From Paenibacillus sp. 32352 (GTDB taxonomy: Bacteria > Bacillota > Bacilli > Paenibacillales > NBRC-103111): a DNA stretch of 64,000 nucleotides. Below the pieces are notes generated by a model that saw only the letters and a program-made list of their open reading frames with translations, was not told where the DNA came from and searched no databases. The translations under genes were made by a program, and so were the position numbers. This document shows, piece after piece, positions 52,219 to 60,097 of the stretch. The stretch is from positions 1 to 64,000 of the forward strand of contig NZ_MZNT01000009.1 in NCBI RefSeq assembly GCF_002042965.1, written 5' to 3'. Numbering within the stretch: position 1 is the first letter of the stretch; each line of letters starts with the position of its first letter.

Positions 52219-54258
52219 ATGATTCATTCGAAGCTGCCCAAAATATTTTATGGCGGGGATTATAACCCGGACCAATGGCCCAAGGAAATCTGGGATGAAG
52301 ACATGCGTTTGTTCAAGCTGGCAGGGATCGATGTGGCGACGGTAGCCGTGTTCTCATGGGCTCTGCTGCAGCCCGACGAAGTCACCTATGACTTCGGCTG
52401 GTTAGATGAAGTGATGGATAAGCTGACGCAGAACGGCGTCTACGCTTGCCTTGCCACATCCACCGCTGCAGTGCCGGCATGGATGGCGAAGCGGTACCCT
52501 GATGTGCTGCGGGTCACGTCGGACGGCAAGAAGCGCAAATTCGGCGGGCGGCATAATTTTTGTCCGAGCAGCCCGACCTACCGCCATTTTTCCCGCCTCA
52601 TGGCGCGTAAAATGGCGGAGCGGTACGGACATCATCCGGCGCTAGCCGTATGGCATGTCAACAACGAGTACGGCGGCAGCTGCTACTGCGAGCAATGCGA
52701 GAAGGCGTTCCGCGTCTGGCTGAAGAAGCGCTACGGTACGCTGGAAGCGGTCAATAAGGCATGGAACACGCGCTTCTGGGGGAATACGTTCCATGACTGG
52801 GATGAGATTGTGCTGCCCAGCGTGCTGACAGAGCAGCTAGGAGACGGGAAGACGACATTCCAGGGAATCTCTCTCGATTACAACCGATTTAACAGCGATG
52901 CGCTGCTGGAGTGCTACCGGGCGGAATACGAGGAGCTTAAAGCCGTTACCCCCGATATCAAGGTAACGACGAACCTGATGGGCACCTTCAAGACGCTCGA
53001 CTATTTCAAATGGGCCAAATCGATGGATATCGTATCCTGGGACAATTATCCCCGTTATGACACCCCGGTCAGCGTAACGGCCATGAGGCATGATCTGATG
53101 CGGGGCCTGAAGAACGGGGACCCGTTCATGCTGATGGAGCAGACGCCGAGCCAGCAGAACTGGCAGGCCTACAACAGCCTGAAGCGTCCCGGCGTCATGC
53201 GCTTGTGGAGCTACCAGGCGGTGGCCCGCGGTGCGGACACCGTCATGTTCTTCCAGCTGCGGCGTTCGATCGGCGCCTGCGAGAAATATCACGGCGCGGT
53301 CATTGAGCACGCGGGCCATGAGCATACCCGCGTTTTCCGCGAATGCGCGCAGCTTGGCGAGGAGCTGCAGCGGTTAGGAGACACGCTGCTGGATTCGCGC
53401 ATCGAATCCAAGGTCGCAATCCTGTTCGATTGGGACAATTGGTGGGCGGTGGAGATGTCCTCAGGGCCGAGCATGGAGCTCAAGTATCTGGATGAGCTCT
53501 CGAAGTACTACAAGGCTCTGTTCGACCGGAACATCCAGGTCGATTTGATCGGCGAGGATACGCCGCTGGATTCGTACAAGATCGTCCTGGCACCGCTTCT
53601 CTATATGGTGAAGCCGGGGATCGCCGGGAAGCTGGAGCAGTTTGTCCGGCAGGGCGGCAAGCTCGTCACGACGTTCTTCAGCGGCATTGTGAACGAGAAC
53701 GACTTAGTTACGCTTGGCGGTTATCCCGGTGAGCTGCGTTCGTTGCTTGGCCTATGGGCGGAGGAAATCGATGCGCTGCCGCCGGAAGCATCCTACTCTA
53801 TCGTGATGGAGGCTTGCTATGGGGAATTAGGAGCTGGAAGCTCTTACAGCTGCAGGCTGCTGTGCGATTTGATTCATGCCGAAGGGGCCGAGGTGCTCGC
53901 CGTGTACGGCTCGGACTTTTATCAAGGCATGCCTGCTTTAACCCGTAACCGGTTCGGACAGGGAGAGGCATGGTACGTCGCAACGAGTCCGGACGCCGAA
54001 TTTATGGACCATCTGCTGTTCAGTCTTTGCAAGGAGAACGGAATTGAGCCGCTTCTTGTGGCTCCGGAGGGCGTTGAGGTGACCCGCCGAAGCAAAGAAG
54101 GCCGGCAGTTTACCTTCGTGCTTAATCATAACGACCGTTCAACGGCAATTGATCTGGGCGAAGCGGTATATTGGGAGCTGTTGGAAGGAAAGGAGCATAC
54201 GGGCCTATCGGAGCTTCCGTCCAAAGGGGTCTGGATCCTGCAGAACGAAGCCCGCTGA
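52219..54258 (+). CDS. GH42 beta-galactosidase
   Basis: A 679-aa cytoplasmic beta-galactosidase. The start IFYGGDYNPDQWPKEIWDEDMRLFKLAGIDVATVAVFSWALLQP is diagnostic of family 42. The acid/base is E150 in WHVNNEYGG and the nucleophile E307 in FMLMEQTPS. The zinc cysteines SCYCEQC follow the acid/base and RHNFCPSS gives the first ligand. The trimerisation domain (about 395-600, VAILFDWDNWWAVEMSSGP) and the C-terminal beta domain are complete. GGAG is 8 bases before ATG 52219. Likely hydrolyses beta-galactosides brought in by a sugar importer; under catabolite control by its cre site. Confidence 0.95.
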   Translation: MIHSKLPKIFYGGDYNPDQWPKEIWDEDMRLFKLAGIDVATVAVFSWALLQPDEVTYDFGWLDEVMDKLTQNGVYACLATSTAAVPAWMAKRYPDVLRVTSDGKKRKFGGRHNFCPSSPTYRHFSRLMARKMAERYGHHPALAVWHVNNEYGGSCYCEQCEKAFRVWLKKRYGTLEAVNKAWNTRFWGNTFHDWDEIVLPSVLTEQLGDGKTTFQGISLDYNRFNSDALLECYRAEYEELKAVTPDIKVTTNLMGTFKTLDYFKWAKSMDIVSWDNYPRYDTPVSVTAMRHDLMRGLKNGDPFMLMEQTPSQQNWQAYNSLKRPGVMRLWSYQAVARGADTVMFFQLRRSIGACEKYHGAVIEHAGHEHTRVFRECAQLGEELQRLGDTLLDSRIESKVAILFDWDNWWAVEMSSGPSMELKYLDELSKYYKALFDRNIQVDLIGEDTPLDSYKIVLAPLLYMVKPGIAGKLEQFVRQGGKLVTTFFSGIVNENDLVTLGGYPGELRSLLGLWAEEIDALPPEASYSIVMEACYGELGAGSSYSCRLLCDLIHAEGAEVLAVYGSDFYQGMPALTRNRFGQGEAWYVATSPDAEFMDHLLFSLCKENGIEPLLVAPEGVEVTRRSKEGRQFTFVLNHNDRSTAIDLGEAVYWELLEGKEHTGLSELPSKGVWILQNEAR

Positions 54259-54305
54259 TGGCTTCCGTCCGTTGCTCGTGTATTGACTTAAGACGGTATA
54301 CGCAA

Positions 54306-54350
54306 AGCCCGGCAATGAAGGCCAATGGCCCGGATTGCCGGGCCTATTTG
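54306..54350 (+). terminator. Terminator-like hairpin after the GH42 gene
   Basis: GCCCGGCAAT (54307-54316) pairs perfectly with ATTGCCGGGC (54334-54343); a second alternative GGCCCGG/CCGGGCC overlaps. The T-run is only TATTTG. Confidence 0.65.
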
Positions 54351-54390
54351 CATGGAAGGGCCTTGTTCGGATGTGTTAAGGCTGCATTAA

Positions 54391-54399
54391 TGCTATAAT
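54391..54399 (+). promoter_or_regulatory. Extended -10 promoter of the small hypothetical gene
   Basis: TGCTATAAT, a TG-N-TATAAT extended -10, with no good -35. Confidence 0.5.
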
Positions 54400-54459
54400 G
54401 GGATATTAGAGCGTTACAATCTAAGAAAAGTCATTACAGATAGAGAGGGGGACGGAGCG

Positions 54460-54966
54460 ATGCCCAAAAGCTTTGTCATAGAGGCTGTGATGCTTGCTGT
54501 GTATGGAGAAATGCTCGTTCCGAGCCAACCGGTAGAATACCTCGTTCCTTACACCACGATTCGGGAGCTGTATGAGCTGAAGGACAGCAAGGAGCCGATC
54601 ATGCCGGATGCAAGAGATGAAGCGCATGTAAGAGGGAAAATTGCCGAGCTGATCGGGCTGCTGGAGGAGCCGTTGAACCGGAAAAGAATGGAGCGCGCCG
54701 TGAATGTTCCTTGGGCCAAAAGTCCACCGATGCCGATCAATGATGCGGTAACGTTAACAATGGTAAACTCTTACGACAACGAAGAGTTTGGCGAAGCGTT
54801 CGATCCGATCGAAACGGAGCTGATTTTGACATCCATAAAAGAGCAGGTGCCGATTTTGACGGATCAGCCGGATTTTATTGAAAAGGTAATCGAGGCGGCG
54901 ATTCAGGTCCAGGTTTATGATTTGGATGATTTTGAGTTTGCGGTCGAGGAGGATGGGATAATATAG
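54460..54966 (+). CDS. Conserved hypothetical protein of Paenibacillus type
   Basis: A 168-aa soluble protein with no membrane segment or signal peptide. It contains FVIEAVMLAVYGEMLVPSQPVEYLVPYTTIRELYELKDSKEPIM at the N-terminus, a helical middle and an acidic C-terminal tail ending DLDDFEFAVEEDG. I recall near-identical proteins in Paenibacillus genomes, sometimes labelled ADP-heptose synthase without evidence; nothing here supports that label. GAGAGGGGG lies 8 bases before the ATG. Monocistronic with its own promoter and terminator. Confidence 0.8.
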   Translation: MPKSFVIEAVMLAVYGEMLVPSQPVEYLVPYTTIRELYELKDSKEPIMPDARDEAHVRGKIAELIGLLEEPLNRKRMERAVNVPWAKSPPMPINDAVTLTMVNSYDNEEFGEAFDPIETELILTSIKEQVPILTDQPDFIEKVIEAAIQVQVYDLDDFEFAVEEDGII

Positions 54967-55015
54967 TCCTATTCTGGAACAATATTGAAAATAAACTTAT
55001 TTTTATGACTAAAAG

Positions 55016-55038
55016 CCGCTGAACAAGCGGTTTTTTTT
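55016..55038 (+). terminator. Terminator of the hypothetical gene
   Basis: CCGCT-GAACA-AGCGG (55016-55030) then eight T. Confidence 0.9.
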
Positions 55039-55213
55039 GTTTCATTAGGAAGGTATGTCCAGTTCTTCAGAGCGATAGTCAGCTGATTTTTCAAGGACAG
55101 CTTCTTCTTTAGCGCGGATTTATAGGAACGGAATCACATATGTTTTTTTGACAAGTTTCCAAACATTTACTGGCATTCTTGTCGAAAGAACAAATGGATT
55201 GTCAAAAAATGTA

Positions 55214-55250
55214 TTGACTGTAGTATTGAGTATTATGTACTATGTATACA
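55214..55250 (+). promoter_or_regulatory. Promoter of the chemoreceptor transcript with TGTATACA site
   Basis: TTGACT (55214-55219), 18 bases, TACTAT (55238-55243). The palindrome TGTATACA (55243-55250) begins on the last base of the -10. The gntR promoter has the same arrangement. The 170 bases before this promoter hold nothing recognised. Confidence 0.7.
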
Positions 55251-55377
55251 AAAGTAAAATATTTCATTGCTCCTACGTGCATCCAAAGACCTACATAAGC
55301 TCGCAAGCGTATTAGTACAACGGCAGCTAGAGGTGATGTTGAGACAAGACTGCGTTCCTGTATTTGACAATTTCATA

Positions 55378-55472
55378 AGCAAAAAGGTAAACCCATTCGA
55401 AAGATGGAGACACAAAGCCACGGGTCTAAGGTTTCGATGCTGAATAAGGAAACTATGATAGCCGGGTTGCCA
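55378..55472 (+). ncRNA. c-di-GMP-I (GEMM) riboswitch aptamer
   Basis: Conserved core present: GGTAAACCCATTCGAAAGAT, then GGAGACACAAAGCCACGGGT, CTAAGG, and the closing GATAGCCGGGTTGCC. This is the GEMM-I order (P1, tetraloop-capped P2 with TTCGAAAGA, CAAAGCCACGGG ligand region, P3). It controls the chemoreceptor directly downstream by way of the terminator at 55497-55525. Confidence 0.92.
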
Positions 55473-55496
55473 AAACAGAGGATGTTTGTATATTTT

Positions 55497-55525
55497 GGCT
55501 ATTCAATTTTGAATAGCCATTTTTT
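55497..55525 (+). terminator. Expression-platform terminator of the c-di-GMP riboswitch
   Basis: GGCTATTCAA-TT-TTGAATAGCC (55497-55518) followed by ATTTTTT. The 5' arm GGCTAT can also pair with ATAGCC (55458-55463) in the aptamer, an apparent antiterminator switch. Confidence 0.88.
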
Positions 55526-55547
55526 ATTAAAAGTTGGGGAGAGGACT

Positions 55548-57578
55548 ATGAAAACCAAACGAATGTCAGTCATTTTCCAGAGTCAAACCTGGAGAAGCTT
55601 CAAACTGCAGCTCATGCTTGCCGTTATTGCCATTATTTTTGTAACGGTAGCCGTCGTCGGCGGCTTTATGTACAAGTCGTCTGCAGATATGCTCAAGCAG
55701 GACATTGAATTGAACGTCAGCCAGCAGCTGGAGCTAAACGCGCAGCTCATTACACAATGGCGCGACAGAGTGACGGCGGAGGCGAATGGAATTACCGGCC
55801 TGCCGGCTTTTGTGAAAGGCAATTCCTTTGACGAGCGTGTCGGCGTGCTGCAGGGTTACTTATCGAGAAACTCCGATTTCCTGCGCTTCTCGCTTTTTGA
55901 TACGCAGGGGCAGGGGCAGCAGATTGAGAAGAAGGCTCTCGGCGCCAAGTTCGATATCAGCTCCCGTGATTATTATAAGGAGGCGTTAACGGGGAAAACG
56001 CTGATCAGCGAGCCGATGATTTCCAAGGCCGATAACAGCATGATCATGAACGTCGCTGCTCCTCTCCGTGACGCTAATGGTACCGTAACCGGCGTCATTA
56101 CGGGCGCCATCGGACGCGAGCAAATCGCAGCCATCGTTCAGCGCATTCAGTTCGGCAAAACCGGTTATGCCTACATGGTTAACGATAAAGGCGATATTTT
56201 GGCTCATCCGGATGCGAGCAAGGTGCTGACGGAGAACATTCTGGAAACGGCAGCGACCCCCGAGCAGAAAGCCGGCTATGAGCAATTTTTGCAAATGCAG
56301 GAGCCGTTTATCGGCTATATCCAAGAGGATGGCTCCAAGCATCTGGTGGGTGCACGTCAAATCCCGGACAGCGTCTGGAAGCTGGTGGTCACGGCGCCTT
56401 ATTCTGAATTTACCGAGTCTCTGGACAGCATGTGGCTCCGGACGCTGCTGATTGCCTTCGTCATCATGGTTATTGGCATCGCCATCGCCTTGCTGCTGGG
56501 ACAAACGATGTCTCAAGGCATTGTTAGAGTAGGACAAGCGATGAACCAACTGGCGCGGGGAGATCTGAAGCAGCATTTGCAGGTCCGTTCGCGCAATGAA
56601 GTAGGACAGCTGGCTGAGGACTTTAACACCATGACCGAGAACTTGAGGAATTTGATCGGGCAAGTCTCGCTGAATTCCGAGCAGCTTGCAGCCACCTTCG
56701 AGGAGCTGTCCGCCAGTGCGGATCAGAACTCCGTCGCTTCCCAGCAGATAGCCCAATCGATACAGAGGGTAGCGGAGGGAGCGGACGTGCAGGCCCATGG
56801 AGCCATGCAAAGCGCCAGTGCGATGGAAGAAATGGCTACCGGTGTACAGCGTATCGCTCAAGGCACTTCCGTCATGGCCGAAAGTGCGTTAAAAACCTCG
56901 GAGGAGTCGGAAAAAGGGAAGGAACAAGTGGAGAAAATCTCCTATCAGATGGACAATATTCACGACAAGGTTACGGAATGTACTGCGGTTATTAACCGTC
57001 TGGACGCGAAATCACAGGAGATTGGCGACATTATCAAGCTGATAACGGAAATCTCCGCCCAAACGAACCTGTTAGCCCTCAATGCTGCTATTGAAGCTGC
57101 GCGTGCCGGGGAACAGGGCCGGGGCTTTGCGGTAGTCGCACAGGAAGTCAGAAAGCTCGCCGAGCAATCGGCTCAATCCGCGAACGAAATTACCGAATTG
57201 ATCCGGGAAGTTCGCAACGATACGGTTCTTGCGGTTGAAGCTATGAATGAAAATGCCAAGGAAGTGGAAACCGGCATTCAGGTCGTGGCCGATGCGGGAG
57301 AAACCTTCAACCTGATCTACAAGGCTGCCCAAGAGGTGGCGGATCAGGTGCAGGAAATTTCCGCCGTCGCGCAGGAAATAGCAGCCGGTACGGAGGAGGT
57401 ATCTGCTTCCCTGGATGAGTCCGCGAACATAGCGAAGGAATCTACCGGGCTGGCGCAGGAGGTTTCCTCAGCTGCCCAGAAGCAAATGGCGTCCATGGAA
57501 GAAATTACGGCAAGCGCAGGCGATTTGAGCAAAATGGCGCAGGAGCTTCAGGAGCTGATCGGCCGGTTCAAGGTATAG
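55548..57578 (+). CDS. Methyl-accepting chemotaxis protein (dCache type)
   Basis: A 676-aa transmembrane receptor. TM1 at about 23-43 (LMLAVIAIIFVTVAVVGGFMY), an extracellular dCache-like sensor of about 240 residues (SSRDYYKEALTGKTLISEPMIS, GYAYMVNDKGDILAHPDASKVL), TM2 (about 290-312), HAMP, then the cytoplasmic signalling hairpin with the invariant tip EISAQTNLLALNAAIEAARAGEQGRGFAVVAQEVRKLAEQS. The ATG at 55548 has GGGGAGAGG upstream; the longer frame from 55404 would be translated riboswitch RNA. It is controlled by c-di-GMP and possibly by the GntR protein. The ligand may be the acid handled by the neighbouring genes. Confidence 0.94.
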   Translation: MKTKRMSVIFQSQTWRSFKLQLMLAVIAIIFVTVAVVGGFMYKSSADMLKQDIELNVSQQLELNAQLITQWRDRVTAEANGITGLPAFVKGNSFDERVGVLQGYLSRNSDFLRFSLFDTQGQGQQIEKKALGAKFDISSRDYYKEALTGKTLISEPMISKADNSMIMNVAAPLRDANGTVTGVITGAIGREQIAAIVQRIQFGKTGYAYMVNDKGDILAHPDASKVLTENILETAATPEQKAGYEQFLQMQEPFIGYIQEDGSKHLVGARQIPDSVWKLVVTAPYSEFTESLDSMWLRTLLIAFVIMVIGIAIALLLGQTMSQGIVRVGQAMNQLARGDLKQHLQVRSRNEVGQLAEDFNTMTENLRNLIGQVSLNSEQLAATFEELSASADQNSVASQQIAQSIQRVAEGADVQAHGAMQSASAMEEMATGVQRIAQGTSVMAESALKTSEESEKGKEQVEKISYQMDNIHDKVTECTAVINRLDAKSQEIGDIIKLITEISAQTNLLALNAAIEAARAGEQGRGFAVVAQEVRKLAEQSAQSANEITELIREVRNDTVLAVEAMNENAKEVETGIQVVADAGETFNLIYKAAQEVADQVQEISAVAQEIAAGTEEVSASLDESANIAKESTGLAQEVSSAAQKQMASMEEITASAGDLSKMAQELQELIGRFKV

Positions 57579-57648
57579 CAGCAAGAAGAAACATAAATTA
57601 GCGCCGGTCGACAGCTTTGCTGAAAGGCAAGCATAAGAGGAAGATAGC

Positions 57649-57670
57649 GGACTATCTGTACTGGTAGTCC
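57649..57670 (+). terminator. Weak hairpin after the chemoreceptor gene
   Basis: GGACTA/TAGTCC (57649-57654, 57665-57670) followed by CCTTCCC and no real T-run. Confidence 0.35.
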
Positions 57671-57716
57671 CCTTCCCTGCTTTGTCGTTTTATAGGAAAA
57701 AACCACGCAAAACTGG

Positions 57717-57753
57717 TTGACCGTCCTTTAGGCATTAACGTATGATGTGTACA
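57717..57753 (+). promoter_or_regulatory. gntR promoter with TGTGTACA site
   Basis: TTGACC (57717-57722), 18 bases, TATGAT (57741-57746), with TGTGTACA (57746-57753) beginning on the last base of the -10, as at the chemoreceptor promoter. Autoregulation is likely. Confidence 0.7.
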
Positions 57754-57807
57754 TGCAGTAATTGATAAATTTGGATGAAACAACCAGATGTGTGAGGAGT
57801 TGTTGAG

Positions 57808-58458
57808 TTGAAATTTAACATGAACCCGATTGTTAAACCTACGACAACGAAGGAAAGAGTCTATAACGAGATCAAAAAGGTGATTCTCAACGGATATATT
57901 TCCTCCAAAGAGGTTTTCACCGAGGTACAGCTGGCCGACTCTTTGAACACATCGAGAACCCCGGTTCGCGAGGCGCTTCTGGATTTAATGAAGGAGGGGC
58001 TTATCACCTCCATTCCGCGAAAAGGGATGTCTATTCGGAAAGTAACCGACAAGGAAATCGAGCAAATTTTTATCGTCAGGGCATCTATTGAAAGCGAAGT
58101 CATGAAGAAGCTCGCCGAGACAATTACGGAGCAGCAGCTCAAGCAACTGAAAATCAGCTGCGATCAGCAGGAAAAGGCGATGAGAGACAATGATGAAGTT
58201 ACATTTATCCACTTGGATCAGCAGTTTCACAGCACTTTGATTCATTTGGCAGGCTTCGAGCTTATAGAGCAGATTCTGCTGAGCTTCCATAACTTATCGC
58301 AATTGATCGGTCTTAAGGCGATAAAAAGAAATAACCGCATGCAAGAAGTGCTTCAGGAGCATCGGAAGATCCTGTCCACATTGGAGCAGCGAAACGCCGA
58401 GGCGGCCGTTCAAACCATGGTTGAGCATCTTCAGAGAACGAAACAATCGATCGGATAA
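57808..58458 (+). CDS. GntR-family regulator, FadR/FCD subfamily
   Basis: A 216-aa regulator. N-terminal winged helix (about 10-75): VYNEIKKVILNGYISSKEVFTEVQLADSLNTSRTPVREALLDLMKEGLITSIPRKG, the GntR pattern. The C-terminal FCD ligand domain (about 80-210) has metal-ligand positions in FIHLDQQFHSTLIHLAG and QEHRKILSTLEQRNAEAAVQTMVEHLQRT. It starts with TTG, 8 bases after GAGGAG; ATG 57820 is the alternative. FCD regulators usually respond to organic acids, which suits its position before a TRAP transporter and UbiD. Confidence 0.92.
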   Translation: MKFNMNPIVKPTTTKERVYNEIKKVILNGYISSKEVFTEVQLADSLNTSRTPVREALLDLMKEGLITSIPRKGMSIRKVTDKEIEQIFIVRASIESEVMKKLAETITEQQLKQLKISCDQQEKAMRDNDEVTFIHLDQQFHSTLIHLAGFELIEQILLSFHNLSQLIGLKAIKRNNRMQEVLQEHRKILSTLEQRNAEAAVQTMVEHLQRTKQSIG

Positions 58459-58500
58459 ACGGGTACGGTGGCATGATCAGTCAGGACCTCCCAAAAAAAT

Positions 58501-58510
58501 TATGTATACA
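58501..58510 (+). promoter_or_regulatory. TATGTATACA site before the cupin operon
   Basis: Identical over ten bases to the site at the chemoreceptor promoter (55241-55250). The flanking -10 (AATTAT) and -35 are weak. Confidence 0.6.
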
Positions 58511-58621
58511 CCACACAGAATACCGAATATTTGGAAAATTCCGACTTATTTTGGGCTGGGGGTGAAACAGCTAGAACTTGATGTGGAACGCTAATGAGCT
58601 TGATGAGAGGAGGTATGGCAG

Positions 58622-58966
58622 ATGGCAAAGCCGGAACTGGAATTTACGGATTACCGTCAATTTGAAGAGAAGCCCTTTAGTGCTGTGGAAGGGCTGACAG
58701 AAAGAGTGATTGCCAAGGATCCGGATTCGGGAGTGGCCACGCGCATCCTTATTTTTGCACCGAATACGGACACGACCCCGAACGGCGTTCAGGTTCACGA
58801 TTTCTGGGAAGAGCTCTACATTATTGAAGGCTCTATCATTGATTTGAGCTTGAATCAAGAGTTTACGGCAGGCATGGTGGCATGCAGACCTCCCGGTATG
58901 AAGCATGGCCCATGGATTTCGCCTAACGGCTGCAAAACGTTTGAAGTTCGTTATTATTCCAAGTAG
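58622..58966 (+). CDS. Cupin-domain protein
   Basis: A 114-aa single cupin. Metal-site motifs: QVHDFWEELYIIEGSIIDL (His, Glu) and PPGMKHGPWISPNGCKTFEVRYY (His) in a beta-barrel. It resembles the small cupins of the ChrR or 2,4'-dihydroxyacetophenone-dioxygenase-like type, but no specific function can be assigned. GAGGAGG lies 11 bases before the ATG. First gene of the unit that continues with TRAP and UbiD genes; possibly a binding or isomerising protein for the imported acid. Confidence 0.85.
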   Translation: MAKPELEFTDYRQFEEKPFSAVEGLTERVIAKDPDSGVATRILIFAPNTDTTPNGVQVHDFWEELYIIEGSIIDLSLNQEFTAGMVACRPPGMKHGPWISPNGCKTFEVRYYSK

Positions 58967-59013
58967 GGAAGGCATGTAGTGCCTAAACCAATACATTTGA
59001 TGGAGGGGCAGTA

Positions 59014-60072
59014 ATGAAATTATTCAGCAAAAAGTTTATGACCGCAGGCTTGTTGAGTCTCGCGTTAGTTGCAACGGCAGGATGCGGCACCAGTGGAGGA
59101 GCCAAAACTCCGGCGGCGCAGCCGGCTTCCAACGCGCCAAGCAGCACGATTCCGGCCAATATTAAATTCGCGACGAATACGCAGGGCAGCGCATGGTATG
59201 TGTATGGCGCTTCCATTGCGGAAATGATGCGTCCGGTGCTCAAAAATTCCACCCTGGACGTGCTTCCGTTCTCGGGCGGAGTCGGCAACGCGACCATGCT
59301 GAAGGATAAAAAGGCGGACATTGCGTTATCCTTTAGTATTACAAGCAAATGGGCTTATGAGGGTACCAATGCCTACACGGATAAACAACAGGACCTGCGT
59401 GCTCTTGTAGGCTCGATGGACCAATATTATGTGGGGCTGGTAGCCTCCAAATCGTTCGTAGATAAGAACGGCGTGAAATCGATCAAGGACATCGCCGACA
59501 AGAAGCTGCCTGTTCGCGTATACACGAACACCAAGGGAAGCTTGGCGGAATTCGCCACCAGACAAGTGTTGGAAGCTTATGGCTTGACTTATGACAATGT
59601 GAAGAAATTCGGCGGCAAAGTGGAGCTGACCTCCAATGACGTAATCCAAACCGCGTTCCAGAACGGTGAAGCCGATTTGCACATTCTGGTTATGCCTAAA
59701 GGCCATCCAACGATCAGCGAAATTGCCGTACATACTCCTATCGCTTTCATTCCGATGGAGAATGACGTCGTAGACAAATTCAAGAAAATGGGTTACCAGG
59801 CAGCAACCTTGCCTAAGGATTCCTACAAGGGCCAAACGGCTGATGTACCGACGATCGGCTTCTCAAGCATGATCCTGACGACACTCGGCTTGAATGAGGA
59901 GCTCGCCTACAACATTACCAAAACCATTATGGAAAACAAAGATAAGCTGGTTAACGCCCATGACGCGTTAAAGGACTTCGATACGACGAAGGCGATGGAT
60001 CCAGCCAGCATCAACGTTCCGCTTCATCCAGGAGCTGAAAAATACTATAAGGAAAAGGGACTGTTAAAATAA
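59014..60072 (+). CDS. TAXI-family TRAP transporter solute-binding lipoprotein
   Basis: A 352-aa binding protein of the TAXI class, used by TRAP transporters that lack a separate small permease subunit. The lipobox ATAGC (Cys24) anchors it outside. FATNTQGSAWYVYGASIAEMMRP is the TAXI start, AYTDKQQDLRALVGSMDQYYVGLVA and VRVYTNTKGSLAEFATRQVLEAYGLTYD are conserved, and FSSMILTTLGLNEELAYNITKTIMENKD is the C-terminal block. GGAGGGG is 7 bases before the ATG. It delivers its ligand, probably a carboxylic acid, to the fused permease that follows. Confidence 0.93.
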   Translation: MKLFSKKFMTAGLLSLALVATAGCGTSGGAKTPAAQPASNAPSSTIPANIKFATNTQGSAWYVYGASIAEMMRPVLKNSTLDVLPFSGGVGNATMLKDKKADIALSFSITSKWAYEGTNAYTDKQQDLRALVGSMDQYYVGLVASKSFVDKNGVKSIKDIADKKLPVRVYTNTKGSLAEFATRQVLEAYGLTYDNVKKFGGKVELTSNDVIQTAFQNGEADLHILVMPKGHPTISEIAVHTPIAFIPMENDVVDKFKKMGYQAATLPKDSYKGQTADVPTIGFSSMILTTLGLNEELAYNITKTIMENKDKLVNAHDALKDFDTTKAMDPASINVPLHPGAEKYYKEKGLLK

Positions 60073-60097
60073 TGTTTGGAAGGAAGGACAATGCCGT

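Noticed and set aside
55404..55547. 48-residue N-terminal extension of the chemoreceptor
   Set aside because: These bases are the c-di-GMP aptamer and its terminator; the true ATG at 55548 has a ribosome site and starts the usual N-terminus.
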